A stretch of DNA of 64,000 nt from Akkermansiaceae bacterium (GCA_026421245.1 JAPKDJ010000008.1:1-64000), one strand, 5' to 3'. Positions 9,561 through 19,014 are shown, numbered from the stretch's first letter. The notes: generated from the letters alone by a model not told the origin. Translations and numbers: made by a program.

Positions 9561-10557
9561 AAACTCGCAGAAAGTGACGATGGCGAAAATCGCCGAACTT
9601 GCCGGGGTTTCCAAAGCCACGGTTTCCCGAGCCCTTGGAGGCTCATCATTGATCGGGGACGATGTCAGGGCACATGTCGGAAAGGTGGCCGATGAGTTGG
9701 GATATGTTCGACGAACCCAAAAGGGGCACGCCGAGCGGTCGATCCTCACCGTTAAGGTGATTTTACCGGCAAGCGACCAGCGAAGCACCCAGCTTTTTTA
9801 CAGCTTCATAAATCTCGCCGATGGGTTAAGGGAGGGATTGTTGCCTTCGGGGGCGAATATCATCGTCGAGACCTATCACGATGATTACCGGCCCTTTCCT
9901 CATAAGAAAGGAGGGGAAGTGAATGCCTTCGTTTTCGCCTTTCACCGGCCATCAACCGAAGTGATTAATGAGATCAAGGCTCGAGGAGCGGTTTGCGTTG
10001 TTCTGAATCGAATCGTCCGGGGTGTTCGCCAGGTGGTCAGTGACCACTGCGATGCTCTTCGCCAGATCGCAGCCCATCTTGCGGAGCGTGGCGTGACCGG
10101 AAAGTGTTGTTTTGTAAGTTACAGCGGGATCGAGGATGTCTCGCGTTCCCGAGTGCAAGGTTTCAGCGAAGGGTGCGCGGAACATCAAATTGAGTTTGAT
10201 CCGGACATCGACTGTTGGACGGCGGTGACTCCCCACGACATCACGCGCGACGAAGTGAAGGCTTGGTACGACCGGGGGGTGAGAACCTTTGTGGGGGTGA
10301 ACGATGTGGCGGGGATTATTTTGATGCAACAACTCCGAAGCCTCCGTTTGGAAATTCCAAAAGACGTGCGAGTGACAGGCTGCGACCGAGGCCCAGTTCA
10401 TGAGATTACCCATCCACGGCTTACCACCGTTGATCTCTCCATTCATAATCTTGCGAAAGAAGTTGGTCGATCACTGCAAGCCGAGATTGTCGAAAAACGG
10501 TCGACTCGAAACGCCCTTCTAATCAAGGGAGACCTTCTTGTGGGAGGAACTACCTAA
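9553..10557 (+). CDS. LacI-family transcriptional regulator
   Basis: 334 aa. The ATG at 9553 overlaps the end of the aldolase gene (ATGTCTAA), which supports this start over an in-frame ATT/ATG upstream. The helix-turn-helix with hinge is at residues 9-60 (AKIAELAGVSKATVSRAL), followed by a periplasmic-binding-protein-like sugar sensor (about 65-330). It sits inside the operon it probably controls, so its own level would rise on induction. A matching palindrome lies at 8579-8596. The effector is unknown but is expected to be the pathway substrate or an intermediate. Confidence 0.9.
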   Translation: MSKNSQKVTMAKIAELAGVSKATVSRALGGSSLIGDDVRAHVGKVADELGYVRRTQKGHAERSILTVKVILPASDQRSTQLFYSFINLADGLREGLLPSGANIIVETYHDDYRPFPHKKGGEVNAFVFAFHRPSTEVINEIKARGAVCVVLNRIVRGVRQVVSDHCDALRQIAAHLAERGVTGKCCFVSYSGIEDVSRSRVQGFSEGCAEHQIEFDPDIDCWTAVTPHDITRDEVKAWYDRGVRTFVGVNDVAGIILMQQLRSLRLEIPKDVRVTGCDRGPVHEITHPRLTTVDLSIHNLAKEVGRSLQAEIVEKRSTRNALLIKGDLLVGGTT

Positions 10558-10562
10558 CAATA

Positions 10563-11384
10563 ATGAGCTACCAAGATCTGGCCGTCCATACCTTCACTAC
10601 CAAACCTTGGTCCATTGACGAATGCATCGAAGGCTATGCCCGGCGTGGGATCGGAGGCATTTCTATCTGGCGGGAAACAGTGGAGGGGGAAGATCTTTGT
10701 TCCGTCGCCAGACAGGTGAAGGATGCCGGGATCAAAGGAATCTCCCTGGTTCGCGGCGGATTCTTTACCGGAAAGACCGAGAAGGAACGCTTCGATGCCC
10801 TAGAGGAGAACCGGCAGGCCATCCGGGAGGCCGAGATTCTGGACCTGCCTTCTCTTGTTTTGGTTTGTGGGGCTACGGTGGGGCAAACGCCACGTGAAAA
10901 CTATGAGCAGATTCGCGACGGAATTGGGGCCCTTGCCGACGAGGCCCGGAATCATGGTGTGCGACTCTTGGTCGAGCCGCTGCATCCCATCTATGCCGGT
11001 GATCGTTCCGGGATCTCCTCACTCAAAGTCGCCAATGATCTCTGCGAGGAGTTGAATCATGAAAATGTCGGGATTGCGCTCGACGTCTATCATGTGTGGT
11101 GGGAGATGGATCTCGGCGAACAGATCGAACGTTGCGCCGACGGGGGGTGGCTTGATGCCTACCATATTTGCGACTTCAAGCCGGACCAAAGCGATATTCT
11201 CCTTGATCGGGGAATCATGGGGGAAGGGTGTGTCGACCTCGTTGGAATCGACCGTATGATGGGAGAGGCTGGCTTTGATGGCCTCCGCGAAGTCGAAATT
11301 TTTTCCTCAAAGTGGTGGGAAAGAGATCAAGGGGAGTTCCTTGATGAAATTCTTTCCTCCTTCGACCAAATTTACCGAGACTAA
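10563..11384 (+). CDS. Sugar phosphate isomerase/epimerase (xylose-isomerase-like TIM barrel)
   Basis: 273 aa, AP-endonuclease-2/xylose-isomerase-like barrel. The metal ligands expected in this family can be placed: Glu in LLVEPLHP, Asp in ALDVYHVW, His in DAYHICDFK and Glu in REVEIFSSKWW. Family members interconvert ketoses or 3-keto sugars and their epimers using a divalent metal. It is five bases after the LacI gene and shares one base with the next gene (TAATG), so translation is probably coupled. Confidence 0.85.
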   Translation: MSYQDLAVHTFTTKPWSIDECIEGYARRGIGGISIWRETVEGEDLCSVARQVKDAGIKGISLVRGGFFTGKTEKERFDALEENRQAIREAEILDLPSLVLVCGATVGQTPRENYEQIRDGIGALADEARNHGVRLLVEPLHPIYAGDRSGISSLKVANDLCEELNHENVGIALDVYHVWWEMDLGEQIERCADGGWLDAYHICDFKPDQSDILLDRGIMGEGCVDLVGIDRMMGEAGFDGLREVEIFSSKWWERDQGEFLDEILSSFDQIYRD

Positions 11385-12532
11385 TGAGCACAGAAAATAC
11401 CGAGAGAATCGGCATCATCATGAATGGCGTCACCGGACGCATGGGAACCAATCAGCATCTTGTTCGATCTATTCTTGCGATTCGGGAGCAAGGAGGAGTC
11501 CGTCTCGAAGACGGCACTTGTTTGATGCCTGATCCGATCCTCACGGGACGCAACGAAGAAAAATTGAAGAAGCTCGCGGAGCAGTATGGAGTCGAGAATT
11601 ACTCGATCGATTTGGATGCGGTGTTGGACGATGACTCTTATTCCGTGTTTTTCGATGCATCGGGAACCCCTTATCGGGTTGGTTTTTTGGAGCGTGCCAT
11701 TGCGGCAGGAAAGCACATCTATTGTGAGAAGCCGACGGCTGTTGATCCGGTGGAAGCGTATCGCATTGCTGATGTCGCGGAGGCAGCGGGAGTGAAGAAT
11801 GGCACGGTTCAGGACAAGCTTTGGCTTCCGGGCATTCAGGCATTCTTAAAGTTACGAGACGAAGGTTTTTTTGGGGAGATTCTTTCCGTGCGGGGAGAGT
11901 TTGGCTACTGGGTTTTTTCCGGTCACGACGAGAATCAATCTGCCCAGCGCCCAAGTTGGAATTACCGGGAAGAGGATGGGGGCGGGATCATCATCGATAT
12001 GCACTGCCATTGGAGATATATCATCGACAACCTCTTTGGGGAGATTACCGAAGTTTTTACTCATGCCGCGACCCATCTTCCTGAGAGGGTGGGTGAGGAT
12101 GGAGAGCCCTATGCCTGCACCGCAGATGATTCGGCCTACGCCTTGTTCAAAACCAAGACCGGAGTTATTTGTCAGTTTAACTCGTCATGGGATGTGCGGG
12201 TTCGTCGCGATGATCTGTTGACGATGCAAGTTGATGGCACGAAAGGGAGTGCCATTGTCGGGCTCAGAAAGTGCTGGGCCCAGAGTTCAGAAAAGACCCC
12301 TCGGCCCGTCTGGAATCCGGATGTCGACAGCCCCATCGATTATTACGCGAATTGGGAAGTTATAGATCCCGGACCTTACGAAAATGCCTTTAAAACCCAG
12401 TGGGAGATCTTCCTCAAACACTTGGCAAGTGATGAATCATTTCCCTGGTCTCTTCGTGAAGGAGCAAAGGGAGTCGAATTGGCGGCGAAGTCCTGGGAGA
12501 GCCATCACACGGGTTCGTGGATAAAAGTTTAA
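11384..12532 (+). CDS. Gfo/Idh/MocA family oxidoreductase
   Basis: 382 aa. The Rossmann nucleotide-binding region is at the N-terminus (IGIIMNGVTGRMG, residues 9-21), with the family's E-K-P motif (CEKPTAVDP) near residue 117 supplying the catalytic lysine. A C-terminal alpha/beta domain follows. Such enzymes oxidise or reduce a sugar hydroxyl with NAD(P). Paired with the isomerase upstream, it could make or reverse a 3-keto sugar before the aldolase step; the order is inference. Its ATG overlaps the isomerase stop, and it is the last gene of the operon. Confidence 0.88.
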   Translation: MSTENTERIGIIMNGVTGRMGTNQHLVRSILAIREQGGVRLEDGTCLMPDPILTGRNEEKLKKLAEQYGVENYSIDLDAVLDDDSYSVFFDASGTPYRVGFLERAIAAGKHIYCEKPTAVDPVEAYRIADVAEAAGVKNGTVQDKLWLPGIQAFLKLRDEGFFGEILSVRGEFGYWVFSGHDENQSAQRPSWNYREEDGGGIIIDMHCHWRYIIDNLFGEITEVFTHAATHLPERVGEDGEPYACTADDSAYALFKTKTGVICQFNSSWDVRVRRDDLLTMQVDGTKGSAIVGLRKCWAQSSEKTPRPVWNPDVDSPIDYYANWEVIDPGPYENAFKTQWEIFLKHLASDESFPWSLREGAKGVELAAKSWESHHTGSWIKV

Positions 12533-12601
12533 GAAGTTTTCTTTTCGAACTTGCGTGAGCCCCTTGGAATTGAAGAAGCTTTGGGGAGCACACATTCATT
12601 C

Positions 12602-12898
12602 ATGGAAACCGTCCTTCACCTGCCCGACACCGAGAAAGCCTCTTCAATCAAACAAGTTGTCTCCGCGCTACAAGATGCTGATCTTGAGGCGCAACACGAC
12701 AAGAAGGATTGGGGGGACTGGATTAATCTCCCCCCTAATAAAACGGTGATCAGCATTGCTTCCGAGCGAGGAATGGCTCGTTCTGCAACGGTGGAGTATG
12801 CGGAAGGTGAAGATGACCATCTTGAGATTCCCATCATCACGGCTTTTCGTGATCTGGGTTGGTATGGAACTGACGAAGACGGGGAATACCAACTTTAG
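12602..12898 (+). CDS. Small conserved-looking hypothetical protein
   Basis: 98 aa from the ATG at 12602; a TTG 51 bp upstream is less likely. It is acidic, with no signal peptide or membrane segment. The core VISIASERGMARSATVEY followed by an acidic loop and DLGWYGTDEDG looks structured. The family is not recognised. It follows the sugar operon by 69 bp and converges with nadB. Confidence 0.55.
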   Translation: METVLHLPDTEKASSIKQVVSALQDADLEAQHDKKDWGDWINLPPNKTVISIASERGMARSATVEYAEGEDDHLEIPIITAFRDLGWYGTDEDGEYQL

Positions 12899-12994
12899 AT
12901 GACGGTCGCCGAAGTAGACCCCTGATGCTCTCGCCGACATCTCGAAGATCGAGAAGATGGGCCGAATTGGGAAAAAGGGGAAGACCGCCCGTTG

Positions 12995-14611
12995 CTAGAA
13001 GCGACGTAGCACAGTGTCCTGGTCAAACCGTTCTTCCCGGCCGGGATAGTCGAGGGTATGATGTGATCCTCGTGACTCTTTCCGCAGAAGCGCCGAGTCA
13101 ACGATGAGTGACGCTGTTGCAACCAGGTTGCGAAGCTCGAGAATGTCGGGAGTTAAGGTGTATCCCCAGTAGAATTCTTTCACCTCGCGGCTAAGGTTCT
13201 TGAGGCGATATCCGGCCCGGCGGAGGCGGTTGTCGGTGCGGACGATGGAGACATAATCCTGCAAAGTACGTCGTAGTTCATCCCATGCGTGGTAGATGTT
13301 CACGAGTTCGTCCGGGGGAGCGGCATTGCCACTTTCCCATTTGGGAATTTCCGGAGACGAGGGGACTTCCTTTCCCGGAGGATAGAGTCTCATGATCTCG
13401 GCGAGAGCCCGGCGAGCCATCACGTTCCCTTCCAACAGACTGTTTGAGGCGAGGCGATTGGCGCCGTGAAGCCCGGTGCAGGCGACTTCTCCCACGGCAT
13501 AAAGTCCACGAATGGTGGATTTTCCGTGGAGGTCGGTCACCACACCACCACATTGATAATGGGCGGCTGGGACCACCGGGATGGGCTTTTCAAGCGCGTT
13601 GTGGCCGTAACCAAGTAGGGTCTCGTGAATGAAGGGGAAACGCTCGGTGAAAGTTTCTCCAAGCGGGGAGACATCGAGGAAGACACAAGGAGCGCCGGTG
13701 CGCTTGATTTCGGTATCAATGGCCCTGGCCACAATATCCCGGGGAGCAAGAGAACCCCGCGGATCGTGATCATTGACGAACTGGTGTCCCTCACCATTGA
13801 TTAAAACCGCTCCTTCTCCCCGAACTGCTTCGGAAACGAGGAAGGATCGTGCTTCCGGCCCGGTCGCAGCTGGGTTGTAGAAACAAGTGGGGTGGAATTG
13901 AATGAACTCCATGTTGGCAATGGAGGCTCCGGCCCGCCAGGACATGGCCAAACCATCTCCCGTCGCCGAGTCCGGATTGGTGGTGTAGAGGTAGGTTTTT
14001 CCGCAGCCGCCTGTCGCGAGGATGACTCTGGGAGATTCCATGACCCTGACCTCCCCGGTTTTTGTTTCGAGGACATAGGCCCCGAGAATACGGTCATCGG
14101 TCACAGATCCCAACTTGCCGGTGGTGATGAGGTCGATGGCGTAGTGGTCTTCGAGAAGGGTGATGTTTTTTGTCTGCTTGGCGGTCTCCACGAGAGAGGT
14201 CGCGATTTCGCGCCCGGTGGTGTCTTTGGCGTGAAGGACACGTCGCTCCGAGTGACCTCCTTCTTTTCCCAGGGAGTAACGTTCGGGATCATCGTTGTCC
14301 TTGTCGAAGTCGGTGCCCCAAGTGACGAGTTCATCGATGGTTTCGGCGCCTTCATCAATGATGACGCGAACGACTTCTTCGTTACAGAGTCCAGCCCCGG
14401 CATCGAGGGTGTCGGAGACATGCTTTTCGCAGGTGTCGTCAGGATCCCGAAGCCCGTGCGGCAGGACGGCCGAGATCCCTCCCTGGGCCCATGCGGTATT
14501 GGATTCGAGTAGTTTTCCCTTGGTGATGACGGTCACGCTGCCGTGTTCAGCAGCTTTGATGGCGAAAGAGAGTCCGGCCACACCAGAGCCGATCACGAGA
14601 AAGTCAGACAT
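12995..14611 (-). CDS. nadB: L-aspartate oxidase
   Basis: 538 aa from the ATG at 14611; the longer version begins with a TTG and is unlikely. The FAD-binding dinucleotide fold is at the very start (DFLVIGSGVAGLSFA). The substrate-domain signatures of the succinate dehydrogenase/aspartate oxidase family follow: TAWAQGGISA, HSERRVLHAKDTTG and the LHGANRLASNSLLEG segment. It oxidises L-aspartate to iminoaspartate, the first step of de novo NAD synthesis, reducing oxygen or fumarate. nadA and nadC are not in the window. nadE (6443-8386) supplies the last step. Confidence 0.96.
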   Translation of the reverse strand: MSDFLVIGSGVAGLSFAIKAAEHGSVTVITKGKLLESNTAWAQGGISAVLPHGLRDPDDTCEKHVSDTLDAGAGLCNEEVVRVIIDEGAETIDELVTWGTDFDKDNDDPERYSLGKEGGHSERRVLHAKDTTGREIATSLVETAKQTKNITLLEDHYAIDLITTGKLGSVTDDRILGAYVLETKTGEVRVMESPRVILATGGCGKTYLYTTNPDSATGDGLAMSWRAGASIANMEFIQFHPTCFYNPAATGPEARSFLVSEAVRGEGAVLINGEGHQFVNDHDPRGSLAPRDIVARAIDTEIKRTGAPCVFLDVSPLGETFTERFPFIHETLLGYGHNALEKPIPVVPAAHYQCGGVVTDLHGKSTIRGLYAVGEVACTGLHGANRLASNSLLEGNVMARRALAEIMRLYPPGKEVPSSPEIPKWESGNAAPPDELVNIYHAWDELRRTLQDYVSIVRTDNRLRRAGYRLKNLSREVKEFYWGYTLTPDILELRNLVATASLIVDSALLRKESRGSHHTLDYPGREERFDQDTVLRRF

Positions 14612-15179
14612 TGAAAGCACGAGGATCGGTTTGAAACTGTTGTTTGGCAATGCGTTTTCTTTTCAACTAGCGGGACGTCCTGTAAGCCCCTAAAAAATAC
14701 AGAACCTGAAGGAAGATTGTTTGAGCCAATCATATGCAGACCAGGATTCTCCTGCAGATATGCTGAGCTTGATGTTGATTCGTTCGGGCAATGAAAAAGA
14801 TTTCTATTTCTGCATTGGCGCTTTTCAGCAGAACATCGCTACCGCTTGACACGTCCGGGAACCTTAATCTTGGTTCCCTCTTGAGGCTTAAGGAGTTTGA
14901 CCTGGCCAACCGGACGAGCTGTTAGGGGACGGGCCCTAACAACGACGACCGGAGTGTTCTTTCTCTGGGTGAAATTACCGTTCCGGGGGGATCAGTTCCC
15001 GAGCCTTCTTCCTCAGCTCTCGCGTTGCGGAGACTAGGGTTCGGTCTCCGCCGGCGGAGGGAGGGATGGGTCATCAGGTTTTCAGGCGAACGGATGTTTC
15101 TAGTCGCCTTTTTTTTGCCGCATTTTTCGGTGGCCTCCGGAAAGTGATTTACATGATTGAAAAATTCTCAGGAGAGACT
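14612..15179. other. Hairpin-rich gene-free interval, possible structured RNA or decayed gene
   Basis: No intact gene is visible. Between 14852 and 15051 there are five strong inverted repeats. GGGAACC/GGTTCCC is at 14857-14863 and 14872-14878, enclosed by CGTCC/GGACG (14852, 14912). GTTAGGG/CCCTAAC is at 14921-14927 and 14934-14940. GGGGA/TTCCC is at 14987-15000, and GCGGAGAC/GTCTCCGC is at 15027-15034 and 15044-15051. Two remnants overlap it. A + frame from 14791 starts like a signal peptide (MKKISISALALF) but stops at 14926. A start-less minus frame (14839-14991) ends in a lysine-rich, protein-like tail (KLLKPQEGTKIKVPG). Confidence 0.45.
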
Positions 15180-15914
15180 ATGACTCGAGCTCAAGCTATG
15201 AAGTTTTCAATTCTATCGAATCTCGTCGTTTTCTCCGGATTGGTTGCGGTTTCCGCAGGCAGTGAAACCGAATACCGGATCATGCTCGGAAGCTCCGAGA
15301 CAAGCTCGGTGGAGGCTGTTGTCTCTCAGGTGCCGGCCTGACCGATGTGACCGGGCGAAGGCGGCACCGTGAGTGGCGCAGCAGAGAAAAACCGATTCGT
15401 GGTCAGTGGTCGCTGGATCCCTGAGAAAAGTGATGCTGGTCAGGCCTTTTTGAGTTTCAAGTATTGGGCAACCGATGATCTGGGACTTGGCTTCGATTAT
15501 CGGCCCTTGGTTGATCACCTCAGCGTGACGGCCACCTATCGGCTCGTCGGAGAAGATCCAGGTGGCTGGAGACCAGCGGTGATTTTGGGAACGAGCGTCG
15601 ATGATTTTTCGGATGGAAGTGATCAAGTGGAATCACGGTCTTACTTCGCGACGGTGAGCAAGGCCCTTCCGGAATTTAAGGTTGGAGGGGTCACACCGGC
15701 TCCCTATGTCGGGGCGGTTTGGATCGATAAACTGAATGAGTTTCGCCCCTTGGCAGGACTTAACCTTTCCCACAAGGAAGCATCGCTGATGATTCAGTAT
15801 AGCGGAACCGACACGCATCTGACCTTGTCCCGTCGGATCAATGATAATCTCTCGGTGAGTGCGATTTACTGGGGAATGAAATACCCGGGATTGGGAATGC
15901 GATTGAGTTTTTAA
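15180..15914 (+). pseudogene. Broken exported (outer-membrane-type) protein gene
   Basis: The first part encodes a signal peptide (MKFSILSNLVVFSGLVAVSAG), and a beta-rich region ends in LGMRLSF, with the C-terminal Phe typical of outer-membrane barrels. The two parts are in the same frame but are separated by two TGA codons at 15339 and 15348. In the neighbouring frame the few codons between read G-L-T-D-V-T-G, so two compensating single-base shifts explain the break better than recoding. A GTG at 15369 could restart a 181-codon piece without a signal peptide. Function unknown. Confidence 0.55.
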
Positions 15915-15988
15915 AGGGGCGGTCCGTGGAGAAGCCATTTTTAAAATGAGCATTCCTCTTGAGCCAAACTTCGTGCAATGATTCTTTG

Positions 15989-16336
15989 ATGATACGACGA
16001 GAAATCATTCAAAGGGCCATTTGCGTTCCTCTTGCGGTCGCTGTGACTTCCTGTGCCACGGTGGCTGATCTGGCGCTTCGATCGCGGTATCTGATTTGGA
16101 CCGATCAAATTCTTCGCCAGTTGATACCCTTCTTCCCTTTTCCGCAACAGTATGCGGGAGTGGGACAGTTGAGCCTTTCCAATCTAGTTTTTTTAATGGC
16201 CCCTGATTTGGACAAGGTTCGCATTGGGTTGAGGGCCAATGTCTCGGCATCTTCCGTTCTGGGTGAAATGACTGGAATTCCGGCACTTGGTCGTGTTGCA
16301 GGGAAAAGCACTTCAGGGACCTGTCAGGTCGCTTGA
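15989..16336 (+). CDS. Putative lipoprotein resembling a truncated DUF1439 (YceB-like) protein
   Basis: 115 aa from the ATG at 15989. The N-terminus ends in a lipobox (AVAVTSC), so it would be lipidated at Cys. The region QYAGVGQLSLSNLVFLMAPD resembles the DUF1439 lipoprotein core, but the family is normally longer and this reading frame ends abruptly just before the next gene. It may therefore be a C-terminally truncated copy. The threonine aldolase gene starts 26 bp later. Confidence 0.5.
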   Translation: MIRREIIQRAICVPLAVAVTSCATVADLALRSRYLIWTDQILRQLIPFFPFPQQYAGVGQLSLSNLVFLMAPDLDKVRIGLRANVSASSVLGEMTGIPALGRVAGKSTSGTCQVA

Positions 16337-16362
16337 GGCCTTCATTTATCCGATCTAAAACG

Positions 16363-17370
16363 ATGATTGATCTTAGAAGTGACACGGTCACGAAGCCGAC
16401 GTCTGCGATGCGTGAGGCAATGTTTCAGGCCGAGGTGGGGGATGATGTTTTTGGGGACGATCCCACGGTCGCTCGGCTCGAGGAGCTGGCTGCCGGGATG
16501 TTGGGGAAGGAAGCTGGGATGTTTGTTCCCAGTGGAACCCAAAGTAATCTATGTGCCCTTCTGACTCATTGCGGAAGAGGGGATGAGTATATTGTGGGGC
16601 AGACTGCGCATACCTATCTCTTTGAAGGAGGAGGAGCTGCCGTTTTTGGAGGCATTCAACCCCAGCCAATGGAGCAAGAAGCGGATGGGACGCTATTGCT
16701 CGAAAAGGCTGCCGAACTCGTGAAGCCGGATGACTATCACTACGCCCGGACCCGGCTACTTTGTCTTGAGAACACGACCTGGGGGAAGGTCTTGCCAGCG
16801 GCCTATCTTGATCAGGTCGGAAGTTTCGCGGAATCCAACGCACTGTCGCTTCACTTGGATGGTGCGCGAATCTTTAATGCAGCAGTTGCTTCCGGGGAAT
16901 GTGTGTCGAAGCTGGCAGATCCCTTTGATTCAGTTTCGGTGTGCCTCTCGAAGGGACTGGGTGCTCCGGTCGGTTCGGTCTTGGTAGCTTCGAAAGCGTT
17001 TGTTAAGGAAGCGAAGCACTGGCGGAAGATGTCGGGAGGGGGAATGCGTCAATCGGGAATCCTGGCGGCAGCGGGAATAGACGCTCTGAAAAACCACGTG
17101 ACCCGCCTGGCTGATGACCATGAAAACGCCCGGAGGTTGGCTGAAGGACTTGCGGAAATTTCCGGAGTTCATGTTGATCCCGTGCAAACGAATATGGTCT
17201 TTTATCAAACGACTCATGGTGATCCTGCAGTGGTGGCAGAGCAGCTTCGGGCAGTGGGGGTTCTGATCGGCGGATATATGGGCGGGAAGGTCCGCCTTGT
17301 GACCCATCTTGGAGTGACCGCTGGTGATATTGAGAAAGTGCTCCGTGTCTTTCGATCCGTTTTCGATTAG
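16363..17370 (+). CDS. ltaE: Low-specificity L-threonine aldolase
   Basis: 335 aa starting MIDLRSDTVTKPT, the standard opening of the family; an upstream in-frame start adds nothing recognisable. It is a PLP fold-type I enzyme, with Lys197 in SVCLSKGLGAPVG as the cofactor lysine and LHLDGARIFNA as the cofactor Asp region. It cleaves L-threonine or L-allo-threonine to glycine and acetaldehyde in the cytoplasm. The length is normal. The gene has no obvious functional partner nearby. Confidence 0.93.
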   Translation: MIDLRSDTVTKPTSAMREAMFQAEVGDDVFGDDPTVARLEELAAGMLGKEAGMFVPSGTQSNLCALLTHCGRGDEYIVGQTAHTYLFEGGGAAVFGGIQPQPMEQEADGTLLLEKAAELVKPDDYHYARTRLLCLENTTWGKVLPAAYLDQVGSFAESNALSLHLDGARIFNAAVASGECVSKLADPFDSVSVCLSKGLGAPVGSVLVASKAFVKEAKHWRKMSGGGMRQSGILAAAGIDALKNHVTRLADDHENARRLAEGLAEISGVHVDPVQTNMVFYQTTHGDPAVVAEQLRAVGVLIGGYMGGKVRLVTHLGVTAGDIEKVLRVFRSVFD

Positions 17371-17399
17371 AATACCAAACAGTTTCACCCCATGGCCCC

Positions 17400-18629
17400 A
17401 TGAAGAATCAATTGAAGTTCTTGAGCCTGTTTTTTTCCTTGGCGACCCTCTGGTCCTCCTCCCAGGCCGCGGAGCAAAAGAAACCGGTGAAGGTTTTCAT
17501 TCTCGCCGGGCAATCGAATATGCAGGGCAAGGCCGCGGCCTATACCTTGGATGCAGTTTTAAATGATCCGGAGCGCGCAAAGCCATTTGAGCATCTCAAA
17601 AAGGATGGGAAGTGGACGAGTAGGAACGATGTCCGGGTCACCTTTCTTGATAATCCTGGACGCGGTGGATTTTCAACTTTTGGACCATTGACGGTAGGGT
17701 ATGGATCGGGAAAGACGATTCGAAATGAAAGCGGCAAAAAGATTCCTCATCCGGGCATTGGGCATGTATTAGGAGACCACTTTGACGAGTAGGTTATACT
17801 GATCAAGGCGGCATGGGGTGGGCGTGCGGTAAAATATTCCTTCAGACCACCAAGTGCGATGCCGGATGATGAGGTCATTCAAGATTAGGTCGCCGCCATC
17901 AATTCCAAGCGCGATAAAGCGATTCGGAAAGCCGGGGAGAACCCGAATCCCAAGAGAAAGGCCAAGCCAATACCGCCAGTGAGAACCTTCGAGGATCACA
18001 AGGGTAAATACGGAACGGATTATCGAAAGGTCCTGTCCGAGACACGCAAGGTCTTGGGCGATTTATCGAAGTATATTCCTGAATACGATTCCGAACAGGG
18101 TTATGAAATCGCGGGATTTATTTGGTTTCAGGGGTGGAACGACGGTGTGGGGCAGGGAAATCCGGACTACACGGAGCAAATGGCCCACTTTATTCGCGAT
18201 GTAAGAAGGGTCTTGAAAGTGCCGGGAATGCCCTTCGTGATCGGAGAACTGGGAACCGATGGAGTTGAAGCGGGCGGGTGGATTGAGACTTTTCGCAAGC
18301 AGCAGGTAGAGATCGCGGCCAAAGAGGAGTTTCAAGGGAATGTGCTCCTCGCCGGGACCGCCCAATATTGGCCGGCAAGTCAAAAGATAATGGAGGGGAA
18401 ATGGGAGGTTTTTCGGGCCGCCGCCAAAGTGAACTCGGACAAAGCCAAGGATGATACCTCGCGGCTGGATCCGGGCGAGTATTACAGGATCAACTGGGAG
18501 GAAAAGTATCAGAAGGAACTCTCGTTCACTTCCGACAAACGTTACCACTATCTGGGTTCGGCAGCGTGCTATTACCAGATGGGAGAATCGATGGGAAAGG
18601 CGATGGTAGGGGTGGTGAAAGGGAAGTGA
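17400..18629 (+). pseudogene. Sialate-O-acetylesterase-like gene broken by two amber codons
   Basis: The frame is open over 410 codons except for TAG at 17790-17792 and 17886-17888. It starts with a signal peptide and a block I motif (FILAGQSNMQG). After the stops it resumes with AAWGGRAV, then GFIWFQGWNDG and FVIGELGTDG, all matching the second half of the intact esterase at 22363-24348. Alignment by eye places the first TAG where the paralogue has a proline after DYFEE. Two TAGs with no recoding signal point to a decaying gene. The piece after the second TAG could only be made by re-initiation and lacks the nucleophile. Confidence 0.75.
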
Positions 18630-18722
18630 AAAGATCTTCCTTTAGGGTCGAACTTCCGGCCGTTTGATTAGGTGTTTTGGAAGGATGAAATCGAGGTCAA
18701 TCTGTGAAAAAGGTTGGACCTT

Positions 18723-19004
18723 TCATCGAATGTGGATCGGGCGCGAGATCATTTTTGGCGTGAATGAGAGGATACGACCCGCTTCAGTCTGGGAGATGGG
18801 CCCTTCCGAAACGTAGTGTTTCAGAGAGGGGAAAGTCCGGGGTTTCGTTTTAACGTAATGCACCACGATTTTTTGGAGGCGGTCATAGGCGAGGGAGGTA
18901 TCGTCTCGATCTCGCCAACATAGGAGCAGCGGATATGGGGGGCAGTTGTGCGGTTTTTTAAAAGCTCTAAAAAGTCGGTTGACACCTACAAGTCCGATGC
19001 GTTG
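18723..19004 (-). pseudogene. Start-less reading frame, probable gene remnant
   Basis: A 93-codon open frame on the minus strand has no ATG near its beginning. It still reads like protein: LLLCWRDRDDTSLAYDRL in the middle and SFTPKMISRPIHIR at the end. It occupies most of the 385-bp gap before the CIA30-fasciclin gene and overlaps that gene's upstream region. The family is not recognised. It could be the C-terminal remnant of a transferred gene. Confidence 0.35.
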
Positions 19005-19014
19005 TTAGCGCGTA

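Noticed and set aside
15339-15350. Selenocysteine at the TGAs of the broken exported protein
   Set aside because: Two TGAs nine bases apart, no Cys/Sec redox motif, and no GG-loop hairpin at the right distance.
17790-17888. Pyrrolysine or other amber recoding
   Set aside because: No structural signal, no amber-decoding genes in the window, and the paralogue has ordinary residues; nonsense mutation is simpler.
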